Positions 35,937-45,053 of a stretch of 64,000 nucleotides of DNA are shown piece by piece. The notes beneath the pieces are model-generated. The model made no database searches. It saw only the letters and a list, made by a program, of their open reading frames with translations, and was not told the DNA's origin. Location: NCBI GenBank assembly GCA_000209465.1, contig GL890593.1, positions 1 through 64,000 of the forward strand. Reading direction: 5' to 3'. The translations under genes were made by a program, and so were the position numbers. Positions within the stretch are counted from its first letter, which is position 1. The number at the start of each line of letters is the position of its first letter. This DNA is from Lachnospiraceae oral taxon 107 str. F0167. Its GTDB lineage: Bacteria > Bacillota > Clostridia > Lachnospirales > Lachnospiraceae.

Positions 35937-36965
35937 ATGGACAAGGAATTATACAAAATAATACAAGAGTCAAAGAAAAAAGGGTTAAGAACATTTGTAT
36001 TTACAGCATTAGGTGACAAGGACTATGGCAGCAAGGCTGTGATAAGAGAGGGCGAGCCGGTATGGATAAGTCCTGATACAAGTTTTTTAAATGAAAATCT
36101 TGCACAGATAAAGGAAATAAATAAATCAGGTATGATTGAGATATCCGGTAATAAAGTATATGTAGAGCGTATATGCAATACCGGTAAGATAGTAATCTGC
36201 GGTGCAGGTCATACAAGTATAGCCATGATTAAGATGGGGCAGATGCTTGGCTTTGAGATGGTGGTTGTAGAGGACAGGGAAGAGTTTGCAGCTAAGGCAA
36301 AGAATGCAGGTGCAGACAGAGTTTGCTGTGAGGACTTTTCATCGGCGCTTGCAAAATTCGAGTCGGATTATGATACATATTTTGTAGTAGTTACCAGAGG
36401 GCATCAGTGGGATAAGGAATGTATCAGAGAAATATTAAAGAAGCCATATGCTTATATAGGTTTGATGGGTGCCAAGAGAAGAGTGGGCTTTGTGTTGGAT
36501 GCCATCAGAAGTGAGGGCTTTGATGAGAAGAAAATTGATGAGATTTACTCTCCGATTGGTCTTGATATAAACTCTGAGACTCCGGTAGAGATAGCAATCT
36601 CCATTTTTGCCGAAATAATCTCCGTAAAGAATGCAAAGAATAAGAATGTTGGCTATGTAGACGGAATGCTTGAAAGAATAGAGGAGAGCAATGAGAGAAT
36701 GGTCATGGCTACAATAGTAGGCAAAAAAGGTTCCGCACCGAGAGGTGTAGGATCAAAGGCATTATTCTTAAGAGACGGAAGCTTTGTCGGAACTATAGGT
36801 GGCGGAAAAGCGGAACATGATATTATGGTTAAGGTGGAAGAGATACTTAAAAATAATGACGATATGCAGCCATATTTATTGCATGTTGATCTCACAGATG
36901 ATGAAGCAAGCATTGAAGGTATGGTTTGCGGCGGAAGAATAGAAGTATTGCTTGAGCTTGTTTAA
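35937..36965 (+). CDS. XdhC/CoxI family molybdenum hydroxylase maturation protein
   Basis: The 342-residue protein contains a Rossmann XdhC_C domain (KIVICGAGHTSIAMIKMGQM, then VVEDREEF; GLMGAKRRVGF; SPIGLDINSETPVEIA) in the middle. Residues about 257-340 form a complete XdhC_CoxI domain (KKGSAPRGVGSKALF, GTIGGGKAEHDI, VCGGRIEVL). Residues 1-80 look like a worn CoxI-type domain. The good CoxI domain is therefore C-terminal, the reverse of standard XdhC. XdhC proteins bind molybdopterin, help add the terminal sulfur and insert it into xanthine-dehydrogenase-like enzymes. It lies 19 bp after the MoeA-like gene. Confidence 0.88.
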   Translation: MDKELYKIIQESKKKGLRTFVFTALGDKDYGSKAVIREGEPVWISPDTSFLNENLAQIKEINKSGMIEISGNKVYVERICNTGKIVICGAGHTSIAMIKMGQMLGFEMVVVEDREEFAAKAKNAGADRVCCEDFSSALAKFESDYDTYFVVVTRGHQWDKECIREILKKPYAYIGLMGAKRRVGFVLDAIRSEGFDEKKIDEIYSPIGLDINSETPVEIAISIFAEIISVKNAKNKNVGYVDGMLERIEESNERMVMATIVGKKGSAPRGVGSKALFLRDGSFVGTIGGGKAEHDIMVKVEEILKNNDDMQPYLLHVDLTDDEASIEGMVCGGRIEVLLELV

Positions 36966-36973
36966 GATTAAAT

Positions 36974-37945
36974 ATGAGAGATAGTTATAATAGAAAAATA
37001 GATTATATGCGAATCTCTGTTACCAATAAATGCAATTTCCGGTGTACGTATTGTATGCCGGAAGCCAAGAAGGTGGAGGAAACTTTAAGCCTTGATGAAA
37101 TATATCAGGTTGCATTTGCGGCAAGTGAATGTGGTATAAGCAAGTTTAAAATAACCGGAGGTGAGCCTCTTGTAAGAGAAGGCATAGTTGATTTTATAAA
37201 AAGACTTAATGATTTGGACAATGTAAAAGATATTACTATGACAAGTAACGGTTTTTATCTTTTAAAATATGCCGATGCTCTAAAATCCGCCGGGATTTCA
37301 AGTATAAATGTAAGCCTGGACTCTCTTGACAGAGAGAAATTTAAAAAAATTGCAGGTGTGGACGCTTTGGAAGATGTGATGGCAGGTATAGAAGCATCAA
37401 TAAAAGCGGGAATCGCTACAAAGATAAATACGGTTATTCAAAAGGGTGTCAATGATGATGAACTCTTTGATATCATAGAACTTGCAAAAAATGACAGAGT
37501 AAATATAAGATTTATAGAAATGATGCCGATAGGGCATGGTAAGGAGTCAAAGGGCGTAAGCAATTTTGAAATCCTTGAAAGAATGAAAGAAAAGTATATC
37601 ATTACAGAAGATACAAGACGCCATGGCAACGGACCTGCTAAGTATATAAAACTTGAGGGTTTTACAGGTTCAATAGGATTTATCAGTGCAATACATGGCA
37701 AATTTTGTGATGCCTGTAACAGAATCAGATTTACATCTACAGGCAAATTAAAGCCATGTCTTTGTTATGACTCAAATATTGACTTAAAAGATATTTTAAA
37801 AGATGCTTCACTTAGCATAGATGAAAAAAATGCTATATTAAGAGAAAAAATAAATGAATGTATAGTGTCAAAACCTTTGGCACATTCTTTTGAGGATATA
37901 TCTAAAATCAGCGAGTTAAAGGACATGTCGGAAATAGGTGGATAA
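36974..37945 (+). CDS. moaA: GTP 3',8-cyclase MoaA
   Basis: The 323-residue radical SAM enzyme has the N-terminal cluster motif CNFRCTYC (about residues 18-25), TGGEPLVR, and the C-terminal second cluster in FCDACNRIRFTSTGKLKPCL. The protein ends in the expected Gly-Gly (SEIGG), needed for catalysis. It makes the cyclic intermediate for cyclic pyranopterin monophosphate together with MoaC, encoded at the end of the same operon. The start is 8 bp after the XdhC stop. Confidence 0.95.
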   Translation: MRDSYNRKIDYMRISVTNKCNFRCTYCMPEAKKVEETLSLDEIYQVAFAASECGISKFKITGGEPLVREGIVDFIKRLNDLDNVKDITMTSNGFYLLKYADALKSAGISSINVSLDSLDREKFKKIAGVDALEDVMAGIEASIKAGIATKINTVIQKGVNDDELFDIIELAKNDRVNIRFIEMMPIGHGKESKGVSNFEILERMKEKYIITEDTRRHGNGPAKYIKLEGFTGSIGFISAIHGKFCDACNRIRFTSTGKLKPCLCYDSNIDLKDILKDASLSIDEKNAILREKINECIVSKPLAHSFEDISKISELKDMSEIGG

Positions 37946-37949
37946 ATAA

Positions 37950-38879
37950 ATGGATATAAAAGCAGAGGTTTTAGCAGTCTGTATAAGTGAGAAAAAAGGA
38001 ACTGAAAAAAAGGAAGTAGAAAAGATTGCTTTAAAGAAGGATTGGGGCATTGAAGGAGATGCACATGCAGGCAAATGGCATAGACAGGTAAGTCTTTTGG
38101 CATTTGAAAAGATAGACGCCTTTAGAAAAAAAGGTGCGGAGGTTGATTTCGGTGCATTTGGAGAGAATATTATTGTAGGCGGCATAGATTTAAGAAATCT
38201 GCCTGTGGGAACTGTCCTTGAAATAGGAGAGGCAAAACTTAGAGTTACACAGATAGGTAAGGAATGTCACAGCCATTGCAATATATATAAAAAGATGGGA
38301 GACTGCATTATGCCGAGGGAAGGTATTTTTGCAGAGGTACTAAAGGAGGGATATGTACAAAAAGGCGATATTATAAAAATAATTGAAAAAGAGAACGGAC
38401 CGTACAGAGTGGGTATAATTACCGTTTCAGACAGGGCTTCAAAGGGAGAATATGAGGATAAATCAGGTCCTATGATAAAGGAACTTGTGGAAGCTGCCGG
38501 AATGGAAGTGGTTGATTATATTATTGTTCCTGATGAAAAAAGTCAGATAGTGAAAAAATTATTGCATTTTAGCGATCAAAGACAGGCAGATTTGGTATTT
38601 ACTACAGGTGGAACAGGATTTTCCAAAAGAGATGTCACTCCTGAGGCGACAAAGCAGGTTGTGGAAAGAGAAGTTCCGGGCATTGGAGAAGCGCTTAGAA
38701 GCTATTCACTGACTATTACGCCAAAGGCAATGCTGAGCCGTCAAACAGCAGGGATAAGGGGAAATACTCTGATAATAAATTTGCCGGGAAGTCCGAAGGC
38801 ATGTAAAGAAAATATTGATTATATAATGGGACCGCTAAAACATGGCTTGGGAATTTTAAGCGGCAGAGAAAGCGATTGA
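37950..38879 (+). CDS. MOSC domain - MogA/MoaB fusion protein
   Basis: The 309-residue fusion has an N-terminal MOSC domain (GIEGDAHAGKWHRQVSLLA, FGENIIVGGIDL, IGKECHSHCNIYKKMGDC; Cys in KECHSHC may carry sulfur) and a C-terminal MogA-type adenylyltransferase (VGIITVSDRASKGEYEDKSG, FTTGGTGFSKRDVTPEAT, NLPGSPKACKENI). MogA activates molybdopterin by adenylation before metal insertion; MOSC domains bind Moco or sulfur. The fusion occurs in clostridia. It is 4 bp after moaA. Confidence 0.93.
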   Translation: MDIKAEVLAVCISEKKGTEKKEVEKIALKKDWGIEGDAHAGKWHRQVSLLAFEKIDAFRKKGAEVDFGAFGENIIVGGIDLRNLPVGTVLEIGEAKLRVTQIGKECHSHCNIYKKMGDCIMPREGIFAEVLKEGYVQKGDIIKIIEKENGPYRVGIITVSDRASKGEYEDKSGPMIKELVEAAGMEVVDYIIVPDEKSQIVKKLLHFSDQRQADLVFTTGGTGFSKRDVTPEATKQVVEREVPGIGEALRSYSLTITPKAMLSRQTAGIRGNTLIINLPGSPKACKENIDYIMGPLKHGLGILSGRESD

Positions 38880-38905
38880 TAGATTTTATTTAAAGGGAGA
38901 AAATT

Positions 38906-39811
38906 ATGAGATTAAAAAATGTGTTTAAAGTATTGGGTGTAGTTGCAGCATTGACATTAGTAGGTTGCGGTGGACAAAAGGAAGCTGAGACAACAGTAGC
39001 TGAAACTACAACAGTTGCAGAGACAACAAAAGAGGAAACTACAACAAGTGCGGAGACAACAAAGGCGGAGAGCATGGGTGATGGCTCAGGCATAAATGTA
39101 TTTGCAGCCGCTTCATTAAAGGGCGCAATGGAAGAAATCATCACCGAGTATAATAAGGCAAATCCTGATGTTAAAATCAATTTGAATACAGATTCTTCAG
39201 GTAAGCTTCAGACACAGATAGAAGAGGGATTCGCATGCGATATCTTCTTTAGTGCAGGTAAGAAGCAGATGGAGAAGTTAAAAGAAGGCGGATTTATCAA
39301 GGAAGGAACAGATGCAGACCTGCTTCACAATAAGCTTTGTATAGTGGCACCGAAGGAATCGGACACAAAGGTTACAGGTATTGCAAATATAAAGGATGCA
39401 AAGTCAATCTCTATAGGAGAGACAACAGTACCTGCAGGTGCTTATGCAAGAGAGGCTCTTTCAAAATCATATCCTGACCTTGGAATCAGCAAGGAGAGCA
39501 CAGGTGCACAGCTTCAGGAAAAGCTTGGTCTTGAAGTAATAGAAAACTCAAATGTTACAAAAACACTTTTATCTGTTGTAGAGGGATTTGGTGAGGTAGG
39601 ATTTGTATATATTACAGATACTTACGGAAAAGATGATGTAAAAATTATTGAGAAGGTGGATGAGAGCCTTACAGGAAAGATCACATATCCTATAGCAAGA
39701 GTAAACAATGATGAAGCAGATGACAAGATAAGTGCTGAGGCTGACAAGTTCTATGACTATTTAAAGTCGGAGGATGCCAAGAAAGTATTTGAAAAATATT
39801 TATATGAGTAA
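38906..39811 (+). CDS. modA: molybdate ABC transporter substrate-binding lipoprotein
   Basis: The 301-residue protein has a lipoprotein signal (LTLVGC, Cys about 22) and a Thr/Glu repeat linker (variations of ETTTVAETT). The ModA fold follows: FAAASLKGAMEEI, NLNTDSSGKLQTQIEEG, DIFFSAGKKQM and VPAGAYAREAL. It binds molybdate or tungstate outside the membrane. Overlap with modB by 8 bp couples their translation. Confidence 0.93.
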   Translation: MRLKNVFKVLGVVAALTLVGCGGQKEAETTVAETTTVAETTKEETTTSAETTKAESMGDGSGINVFAAASLKGAMEEIITEYNKANPDVKINLNTDSSGKLQTQIEEGFACDIFFSAGKKQMEKLKEGGFIKEGTDADLLHNKLCIVAPKESDTKVTGIANIKDAKSISIGETTVPAGAYAREALSKSYPDLGISKESTGAQLQEKLGLEVIENSNVTKTLLSVVEGFGEVGFVYITDTYGKDDVKIIEKVDESLTGKITYPIARVNNDEADDKISAEADKFYDYLKSEDAKKVFEKYLYE

Positions 39812-40472
39812 TGTTTTAGCACATTTAGATTGGAGCCCTTTTTTTATAACCCTAAAAATAGGGCTTCTTTCTACAATAATATGTTTTTTTCTGGGTGTGG
39901 GTCTTGCCTATGTGAGCCTGTATATGAATAAAAGAGTAATGGCTGTGTTTGACAGTATACTTACATTGCCGATGGTGCTTCCGCCTACGGTAATGGGCTT
40001 TTTTTTACTCCTCATATTCAGTAGAAGAAGACCGGTAGGTATATTTTTATACAGCAATTTTCAGATAAAGATAGTACAAAGCTTTGCCGGCTGCGTAATT
40101 GCGGCTTTTATCATAGCATTTCCGCTGATGTATAAAAATGCAAAATCGGCATTTTTACAGCTGGATAAAAATCTTATATATGCAGGCAGAACACTTGGAC
40201 TTTCTGAGCTTAAGATATTTTTTAAGATAGTATGTCCTATAGCATCTCCCTCACTTTTTTCGGGAGCGATTCTAAGTTTTGCAAGAGCCATAGGAGAATA
40301 CGGTGCTACATCCATGCTTGCAGGGAATATATCCGGGAAAACCGCTACCATATCACAGCAGATAGCGATACTTGTGCAAAATCAGAAATATCTTGAAGCC
40401 GGAATATGGGTAAGCATTGTGCTTTTTATAGCATTCCTTATAATGCTTTTGATGGAGTATATACAAAGATAA
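39804..40472 (+). CDS. modB: molybdate ABC transporter permease
   Basis: The 222-residue membrane protein (ATG 39804, overlapping the modA end; an upstream ATG at 39774 abuts its AGGAGG) has five to six hydrophobic segments, LPMVLPPTVMGFFLL, and the EAA loop GRTLGLSELKIFFKIVCPIA. FARAIGEYGATSMLAGN is typical of ModB. It forms the membrane channel with ModA and ModC. Confidence 0.93.
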   Translation: MSNVLAHLDWSPFFITLKIGLLSTIICFFLGVGLAYVSLYMNKRVMAVFDSILTLPMVLPPTVMGFFLLLIFSRRRPVGIFLYSNFQIKIVQSFAGCVIAAFIIAFPLMYKNAKSAFLQLDKNLIYAGRTLGLSELKIFFKIVCPIASPSLFSGAILSFARAIGEYGATSMLAGNISGKTATISQQIAILVQNQKYLEAGIWVSIVLFIAFLIMLLMEYIQR

Positions 40473-40473
40473 T

Positions 40474-41505
40474 ATGCTTGATATAAATATAAAAAAGAAA
40501 CTTAATAATTTTACTTTAAATATAGAATGTAAATTAGACAGCAACAGAATAGGAATACTTGGCGGTTCAGGTGCCGGAAAAAGTATGATTTTAAAGATGC
40601 TTGCAGGTATAGAAAAACCTGACAGAGGTTATATAAAGCTGGACAATACGCTGTTATTTGATTCGGATAAAAAGATTGATATAAAGCCTCAAGGCAGACA
40701 TATAGGGTATTGTTTTCAAAACTACGCTCTCTTTCCACACCTGAGCGTATATGAAAATATTGTTATAGGACTTGATACAAATAACAGGGCAGAGGTGGAT
40801 GAGTTTTTGGAAAAGTTTGAACTTACAAAAATCAGGGACTCAAAGCCGAATAAAATAAGCGGAGGTCAGGCTGCCAGAGTCGCAATGGCAAGGATACTTA
40901 TAAGAAAACCGGAGATTTTACTATTTGATGAGGCATTTTCCGCATTGGATATTTATTTAAGAGATCATATTCAGGAAGAGATAGCAGATGTTTTGTCAGG
41001 ATTTAAAGGAAGTGCAATTTTTGTATCACATTCCAGAGATGAAATATACAGACTTTGTGACAGTATGATGGTGATTGATTCAGGTAAAATATCAAATCTC
41101 GGAAAGACAAAGGATATTTTTAAAAATCCCGGGACAAAGACTTCGGCAATACTTACAGGCTGTAAAAACATTTCGGATATAAGATATATTTCCGAAAATA
41201 TAATAGAGGCGACACAATGGGGAGTACGGTTTGAGTTTTCATACAAGCTGCCAAAGGATGTAACTGCCATAGGGATAAGGGCACATGAATTTAAGCCTGT
41301 GTGGGGTGAAGAAAAGGGCAATATAATTAAGTTTAATTTAAAGAGTACCGCCAAGCTTCCTTTTGAGGATAATTATTATCTGAATACAGATGGTGACGGC
41401 GATATTACCTGGCTTGTACAAAAGGATATCAAGGAAAAGATTGATAAAAAGGGTTTGCCCGACTTACTGCAAATAGATGAAGAAAATATATTACTGTTAA
41501 GATAG
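40474..41505 (+). CDS. modC: molybdate ABC transporter ATP-binding protein
   Basis: The 343-residue ATPase has Walker A GGSGAGKSM, Q-loop YCFQNYALFPHL, signature ISGGQAARVAMAR, Walker B ILLFDEAFSAL and switch VSHSRDE. A C-terminal regulatory region (about 235-343) is in the place of the ModC MOP/TOBE domain but weakly conserved. It starts one base after modB. Confidence 0.93.
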   Translation: MLDINIKKKLNNFTLNIECKLDSNRIGILGGSGAGKSMILKMLAGIEKPDRGYIKLDNTLLFDSDKKIDIKPQGRHIGYCFQNYALFPHLSVYENIVIGLDTNNRAEVDEFLEKFELTKIRDSKPNKISGGQAARVAMARILIRKPEILLFDEAFSALDIYLRDHIQEEIADVLSGFKGSAIFVSHSRDEIYRLCDSMMVIDSGKISNLGKTKDIFKNPGTKTSAILTGCKNISDIRYISENIIEATQWGVRFEFSYKLPKDVTAIGIRAHEFKPVWGEEKGNIIKFNLKSTAKLPFEDNYYLNTDGDGDITWLVQKDIKEKIDKKGLPDLLQIDEENILLLR

Positions 41506-41517
41506 ATTGGAGAATAT

Positions 41518-41982
41518 ATGGAATTTACACATTTTGATGATAATAAAAATGCGGTGATGGTGGATGTTTCAGATAAGGAAGCTACCGACAGAGTTGCTAT
41601 GGCTACAGGGAGAATCACCCTTTGTGATGAGGCTATGGAAGCCATAAGGGGAAGAAAAATAAAAAAAGGTGATGTACTTACAGTGGCACAGGTAGCAGGT
41701 ATTATGGGACAAAAAAGGACCTCCGAACTTATACCTATGTGCCATAATATAAATCTTACAAGTTCAAAGATAACATTTGAAATAGAGGGAAATGATATAG
41801 CGGTATTTTCTATGGCAAAGACCACAGGTCAAACAGGAGTTGAGATGGAGGCTCTTATGGGAGTTAATATAGCACTTCTTACCATATATGATATGTGTAA
41901 AGCCATAGATAAAAGGATGTTAATAAGCGATGTTCACCTTGTGGAAAAGACAGGTGGTAAGAGTGGAGATTTTCATTTTTAA
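41518..41982 (+). CDS. moaC: cyclic pyranopterin monophosphate synthase MoaC
   Basis: The 154-residue enzyme is full length: [57 protein letters not shown] and [14 protein letters not shown]. It converts the MoaA product to cyclic pyranopterin monophosphate. It is last in the operon, 12 bp after modC and before a strong terminator. MoaD/MoaE, needed for the next step, are not in the window. Confidence 0.96.
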   Translation: MEFTHFDDNKNAVMVDVSDKEATDRVAMATGRITLCDEAMEAIRGRKIKKGDVLTVAQVAGIMGQKRTSELIPMCHNINLTSSKITFEIEGNDIAVFSMAKTTGQTGVEMEALMGVNIALLTIYDMCKAIDKRMLISDVHLVEKTGGKSGDFHF

Positions 41983-41986
41983 TTTT

Positions 41987-42036
41987 AAAAAGACTATAGC
42001 ATTTTGAGCCGGGCTCATATGCTATAGTCTTTATTA
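41987..42036. terminator. bidirectional terminator between moaC and SH3b gene
   Basis: AAAGACTATAGCA and TGCTATAGTCTTT form the outer stem, TGAGCC and GGCTCA the inner (41988-42032). T-rich DNA follows on + and AAAATTAAAAATG (T-rich on -) precedes. Confidence 0.85.
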
Positions 42037-42037
42037 T

Positions 42038-42928
42038 TTATTGTGCCGGTTTAATATATGCGGTGGCTACATAAGCCTGTCCGCCATTATAATTGATTAT
42101 AGACCATGTGGAATCATGCTCGCCGGCATAGTCCACAGTAACGCCCACATTTAAAGTAGCAAGTATATCACCGTCACGGCTTGGAGCGGAACGAACATTC
42201 AACTTTGCCGTAGTGACATATTTTGTACTTGCAGTGGCAGCGGCTTCTGTGGAAGTTTCGGAATTAGTCTCTGAACTGTCGGAACTTTCTCCGGAAGTGG
42301 CTGCGGTGGTGGTAGTAGTTGTTGTAGTCTTTTTATTATTCTTAAAAGGATTAAGCGATCTGAAAAGGAAAATCAAAATAAGCAATATAACAAAGCCTAC
42401 AGCAACCTTTGCAAGATCAGAGGTGTTTACAGTAGGTCTTTTCTTATTCTTGGAAGTTTTCCTGACAACCTTTCTTTTTGGTGTACTTTCTGTAGCTGAA
42501 ACACTTTGTCTTCTTTGAATATTGTCATTTCTGACAGGTGTTATAACAGGACTTATTCTGGTCTTTTTAGGAGAATAATCATGTATAAAGGTCTGTACCT
42601 CTTCTGAAAGTAACTGATATGCAATAGTTGCATTATATCCGTCATCATTATTTTCATGTACAGCCTTATTCCCTATGGCACGAATCTTATGATAATGCTC
42701 ACATGATGTTTTTGAAATAATATTATTTGTATATAAAGAGTCTATAATATCAGCCAGACTTTGATCTTCTTCATCCTCTCTTCCGCTGAGTTGCTTTATT
42801 ATTATCTCCAGGGTTTGTCTGGCTTTAATCATGGATAAATTATATTCCTGATTGGTTAAAAGCTTCTCTGTATCATAAACCCCTGCTTGAATCTGCTGCC
42901 AAGCACTGCGAGTAGCTGAGTTTGCCAT
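42038..42928 (-). CDS. membrane protein with HEPN/DUF4145-like N-terminus and SH3b C-terminus
   Basis: The protein is 296 residues from ATG 42928, after GAGGAGG by 8 bp. The N-terminal ~110 residues (ARQTLEIIIKQL, HYHKIRAIGNKAVHEN) resemble the DUF4145/HEPN-type helical domain. A basic stretch precedes one membrane segment (VAVGFVILLILIFLF, about 172-190), then a Thr/Ser/Glu-rich linker with a run of Thr. The bacterial SH3 domain (TTAKLNVRSAPSRDGDILA) probably lies outside and touches the cell wall. It may sense wall state; function unknown. Confidence 0.75.
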   Translation of the reverse strand: MANSATRSAWQQIQAGVYDTEKLLTNQEYNLSMIKARQTLEIIIKQLSGREDEEDQSLADIIDSLYTNNIISKTSCEHYHKIRAIGNKAVHENNDDGYNATIAYQLLSEEVQTFIHDYSPKKTRISPVITPVRNDNIQRRQSVSATESTPKRKVVRKTSKNKKRPTVNTSDLAKVAVGFVILLILIFLFRSLNPFKNNKKTTTTTTTTAATSGESSDSSETNSETSTEAAATASTKYVTTAKLNVRSAPSRDGDILATLNVGVTVDYAGEHDSTWSIINYNGGQAYVATAYIKPAQ

Positions 42929-43142
42929 TAGGTAAACCTCCTCTAAAATCATTTATATATCTGTGAATAAAAGTGTAAATACAAAGCTCACAGAAACCTA
43001 GCTTTATTATACAATATAATCCATATAAAAGACAATATTTAGTGAGAATTATTCGTAAAAAAGGGGATAAAATTTGTTACAGTTCAGTTAATTACTGTAC
43101 AGATTTTGTTTAATAATCCGTAAAGAATGAATATAGGGGCAA

Positions 43143-43210
43143 AAAAGGACTGTTACAATCAATGCCGGCAGATTAATCTGTGGCATATCTTAAAGAAACA
43201 GTCCTTTTAA
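43143..43210 (-). terminator. ridA terminator
   Basis: On the minus strand AAAAGGACTGTT pairs with AACAGTCCTTTT across an inner ATGCC/CAGAT hairpin, with a T-run after it (43148-43141). Confidence 0.75.
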
Positions 43211-43226
43211 TTATTAAATTATTTGA

Positions 43227-43595
43227 TTATGCTTCAGCGATGCACTCGATTTCGCAAAGAACTCCCTTTGGGAGATCTCTAACAGCGAAACAGCTTCTTG
43301 CAGGCTTTGAAATAAAATACTTTGCATATACTTCATTGAATGCGGCAAAATCGGCAATATCTGCAAGGAAGCAGGTTGTCTTAACTACCTTATCCATTCC
43401 TGAACCTGCAGCTTCAAGTATAGCGGCTACATTCTTACAGCTTTGCTCTGTCTGTGCTGTGATACCCTCAGGAACCTCACCGTTTTCAGGATTAACAGGA
43501 ATCTGTCCTGATGTAAAAACAAGTCCGTTTGTAATAAATCCCTGTGAATATGGTCCGATAGCACCCGGTGCATTTTTTGTATCAATTACTTTCAT
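43227..43595 (-). CDS. ridA: RidA family enamine/imine deaminase
   Basis: The 122-residue protein is a typical RidA/YjgF: NAPGAIGPYSQGF, VFTSGQIPVNPENGEV, KTTCFLADIADFAAFNEVY and the catalytic Arg in KPARSCFAVRDLPKG; the last strand is CEIECIAEA. It hydrolyses reactive enamines from PLP enzymes. Note the last motif has Cys-Glu-Ile-Glu as in active members. It is the last chromosomal gene before the conjugative element, whose left end is about 180 bp from its start codon. Confidence 0.94.
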   Translation of the reverse strand: MKVIDTKNAPGAIGPYSQGFITNGLVFTSGQIPVNPENGEVPEGITAQTEQSCKNVAAILEAAGSGMDKVVKTTCFLADIADFAAFNEVYAKYFISKPARSCFAVRDLPKGVLCEIECIAEA

Positions 43596-43777
43596 GTAAC
43601 TCTCCTTTTCTTTTTATTATATATATTTTATAACAAATTTTAGATTTGTACAGCCTCTTTTTTATATTAGATATAAATTTATTTGTGGAAATAAAACATT
43701 TACTAAAATCACCGTACTTTTTAAAACAGATAATATATTTCATATTATATAAAACTTTAATAATTAACCCTCAAACC

Positions 43778-44044
43778 CCTTGAAATACAAGGATATTTGC
43801 AAGAGAACAGATTGAATTTACTACCAATTTACTACTTTTGAGGAAAAAGCCTTGATGTGCTGTAAAAACTCTTGCGAATAAAGGTATTTTACCACAGATG
43901 CCGTAAGGTATGTTGCAGGGATCAAAATTAAATAGGAAATCGTAAAAGCGGTGATCTTTCGCTTCTGTAAAGGAAGTATAAGAACACCGCTTTTTTTATG
44001 CCCATGTTACGAAGTAGAAGCCAATCAGGGCTTGAAATACAAGG
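43778..44044. repeat. direct repeat CTTGAAATACAAGG at the element's left end
   Basis: CTTGAAATACAAGG occurs at 43779-43792 and again at 44031-44044; each is itself a small inverted repeat (CTTG/CAAG). Between them, TTTACTAC is repeated 11 bp apart near 43832-43850, as in arm sites of tyrosine integrases. They may be attachment-site or regulatory sequences. Confidence 0.5.
43944..43998 (+). terminator. terminator in the ICE left-end region
   Basis: AAAAGCGGTG (43944-43953) pairs with CACCGCTTTT (43985-43994) followed by T's. It may shield the element from chromosomal transcription or act as an attenuator. The remaining 43999-44144 holds another stem, AGGGAA/TTCCCT inside TTTTG/CAAAA (44059-44097), just before the first ICE gene. 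Confidence 0.75.
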
Positions 44045-44144
44045 CTTTCAGAGGACGGTTTTGACAAAGTAAAGGGAATATACCTTTTCCCTCAAAATCG
44101 CCCTTTCACTGCGTAACAAATAAAAAATGAAAGGAGCTAAGATC

Positions 44145-45041
44145 ATGGCAGTTTTCAGAGTAGAGAAAAACAAGGGCTATACCGTCATGAGCAACCATCA
44201 TCTGCGAAATAAGGAACTGACCCTAAAGGCAAAGGGCCTGCTTTCTCAAATGCTTTCACTTCCTGAAAACTGGGACTATACCCTTGCGGGACTATCCCAT
44301 ATCAACAAGGAAAGCATTGATGCCATTCGTACCGCAGTCTTGGAGCTTGAAAAAGCGGGATATATCGAAAGGTCGCAAGGCAGAGATGAAAAAGGAAAAA
44401 TGACAGCCATTACCTACACCATTTATGAGCAGCCGATTAGTCCGGTATTGGAAAATCCAACATCGGATAAGCCGATATTGGAAAAACCGAAAGCGGATAA
44501 TCCGATATCGGAAAATCCAACGCAATTAAATAAAGATATACAAAATACAGATCTATCAAAAAAAGAAGAAAGAAATAAAGATGGATTGAATACCGATTCC
44601 ATTCCTATCCTTTCCCCTGACCCCTCTCCTTTGGAGAAGTCCTTACCGGAACAGGACGGAAAGGAAGAGAAAGACGCATACAAAATCTATGAAGAAATTA
44701 TCAAGGACAATATCGAGTATGAACACCTCATAAATGCAAAACGCCTTGACCGTGATCGTATTGATGAAATCCTTGACCTCATTCTTGAAACAGTATGCAG
44801 CAAAAGAAAGAAAATCTTAATTGCAGGTGATGAGTACCCTGCGGAGCTTGTAAAGGCAAAATTCATGAAGCTTAACAGCAGCCACATTGAATTTGTTCTT
44901 GACTGTATGCAGGAGAACACCACAAAGGTAAGAAACATCAAGCAGTATCTAAAGGCAGTGCTTTTCAACGCCCCGTCAACAATAGGAAACTATTACACCG
45001 CGCTTGTTAATCACGATATGTACGGAAGAAATGACTTCTAA
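44145..45041 (+). CDS. DUF6017 / winged-helix replication-type protein
   Basis: The protein is 298 residues from ATG 44145 (AAAGGAG 9 bp upstream). The N-terminal winged helix is FRVEKNKGYTVMSNHHLRNK, then LTLKAKGLLSQMLSLPENWD and RTAVLELEKAGYIERSQGRD. A repetitive linker follows in which P-I-L/S-E-N/K-P units recur six times, then the DUF6017 C-terminal helical domain (YEEIIKDNIEYEHLI; KAVLFNAPSTIGNYY). It is the first gene of the conserved ICE block and is thought to act in element replication or control. Confidence 0.85.
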   Translation: MAVFRVEKNKGYTVMSNHHLRNKELTLKAKGLLSQMLSLPENWDYTLAGLSHINKESIDAIRTAVLELEKAGYIERSQGRDEKGKMTAITYTIYEQPISPVLENPTSDKPILEKPKADNPISENPTQLNKDIQNTDLSKKEERNKDGLNTDSIPILSPDPSPLEKSLPEQDGKEEKDAYKIYEEIIKDNIEYEHLINAKRLDRDRIDEILDLILETVCSKRKKILIAGDEYPAELVKAKFMKLNSSHIEFVLDCMQENTTKVRNIKQYLKAVLFNAPSTIGNYYTALVNHDMYGRNDF

Positions 45042-45053
45042 AGGAGAAAATTT

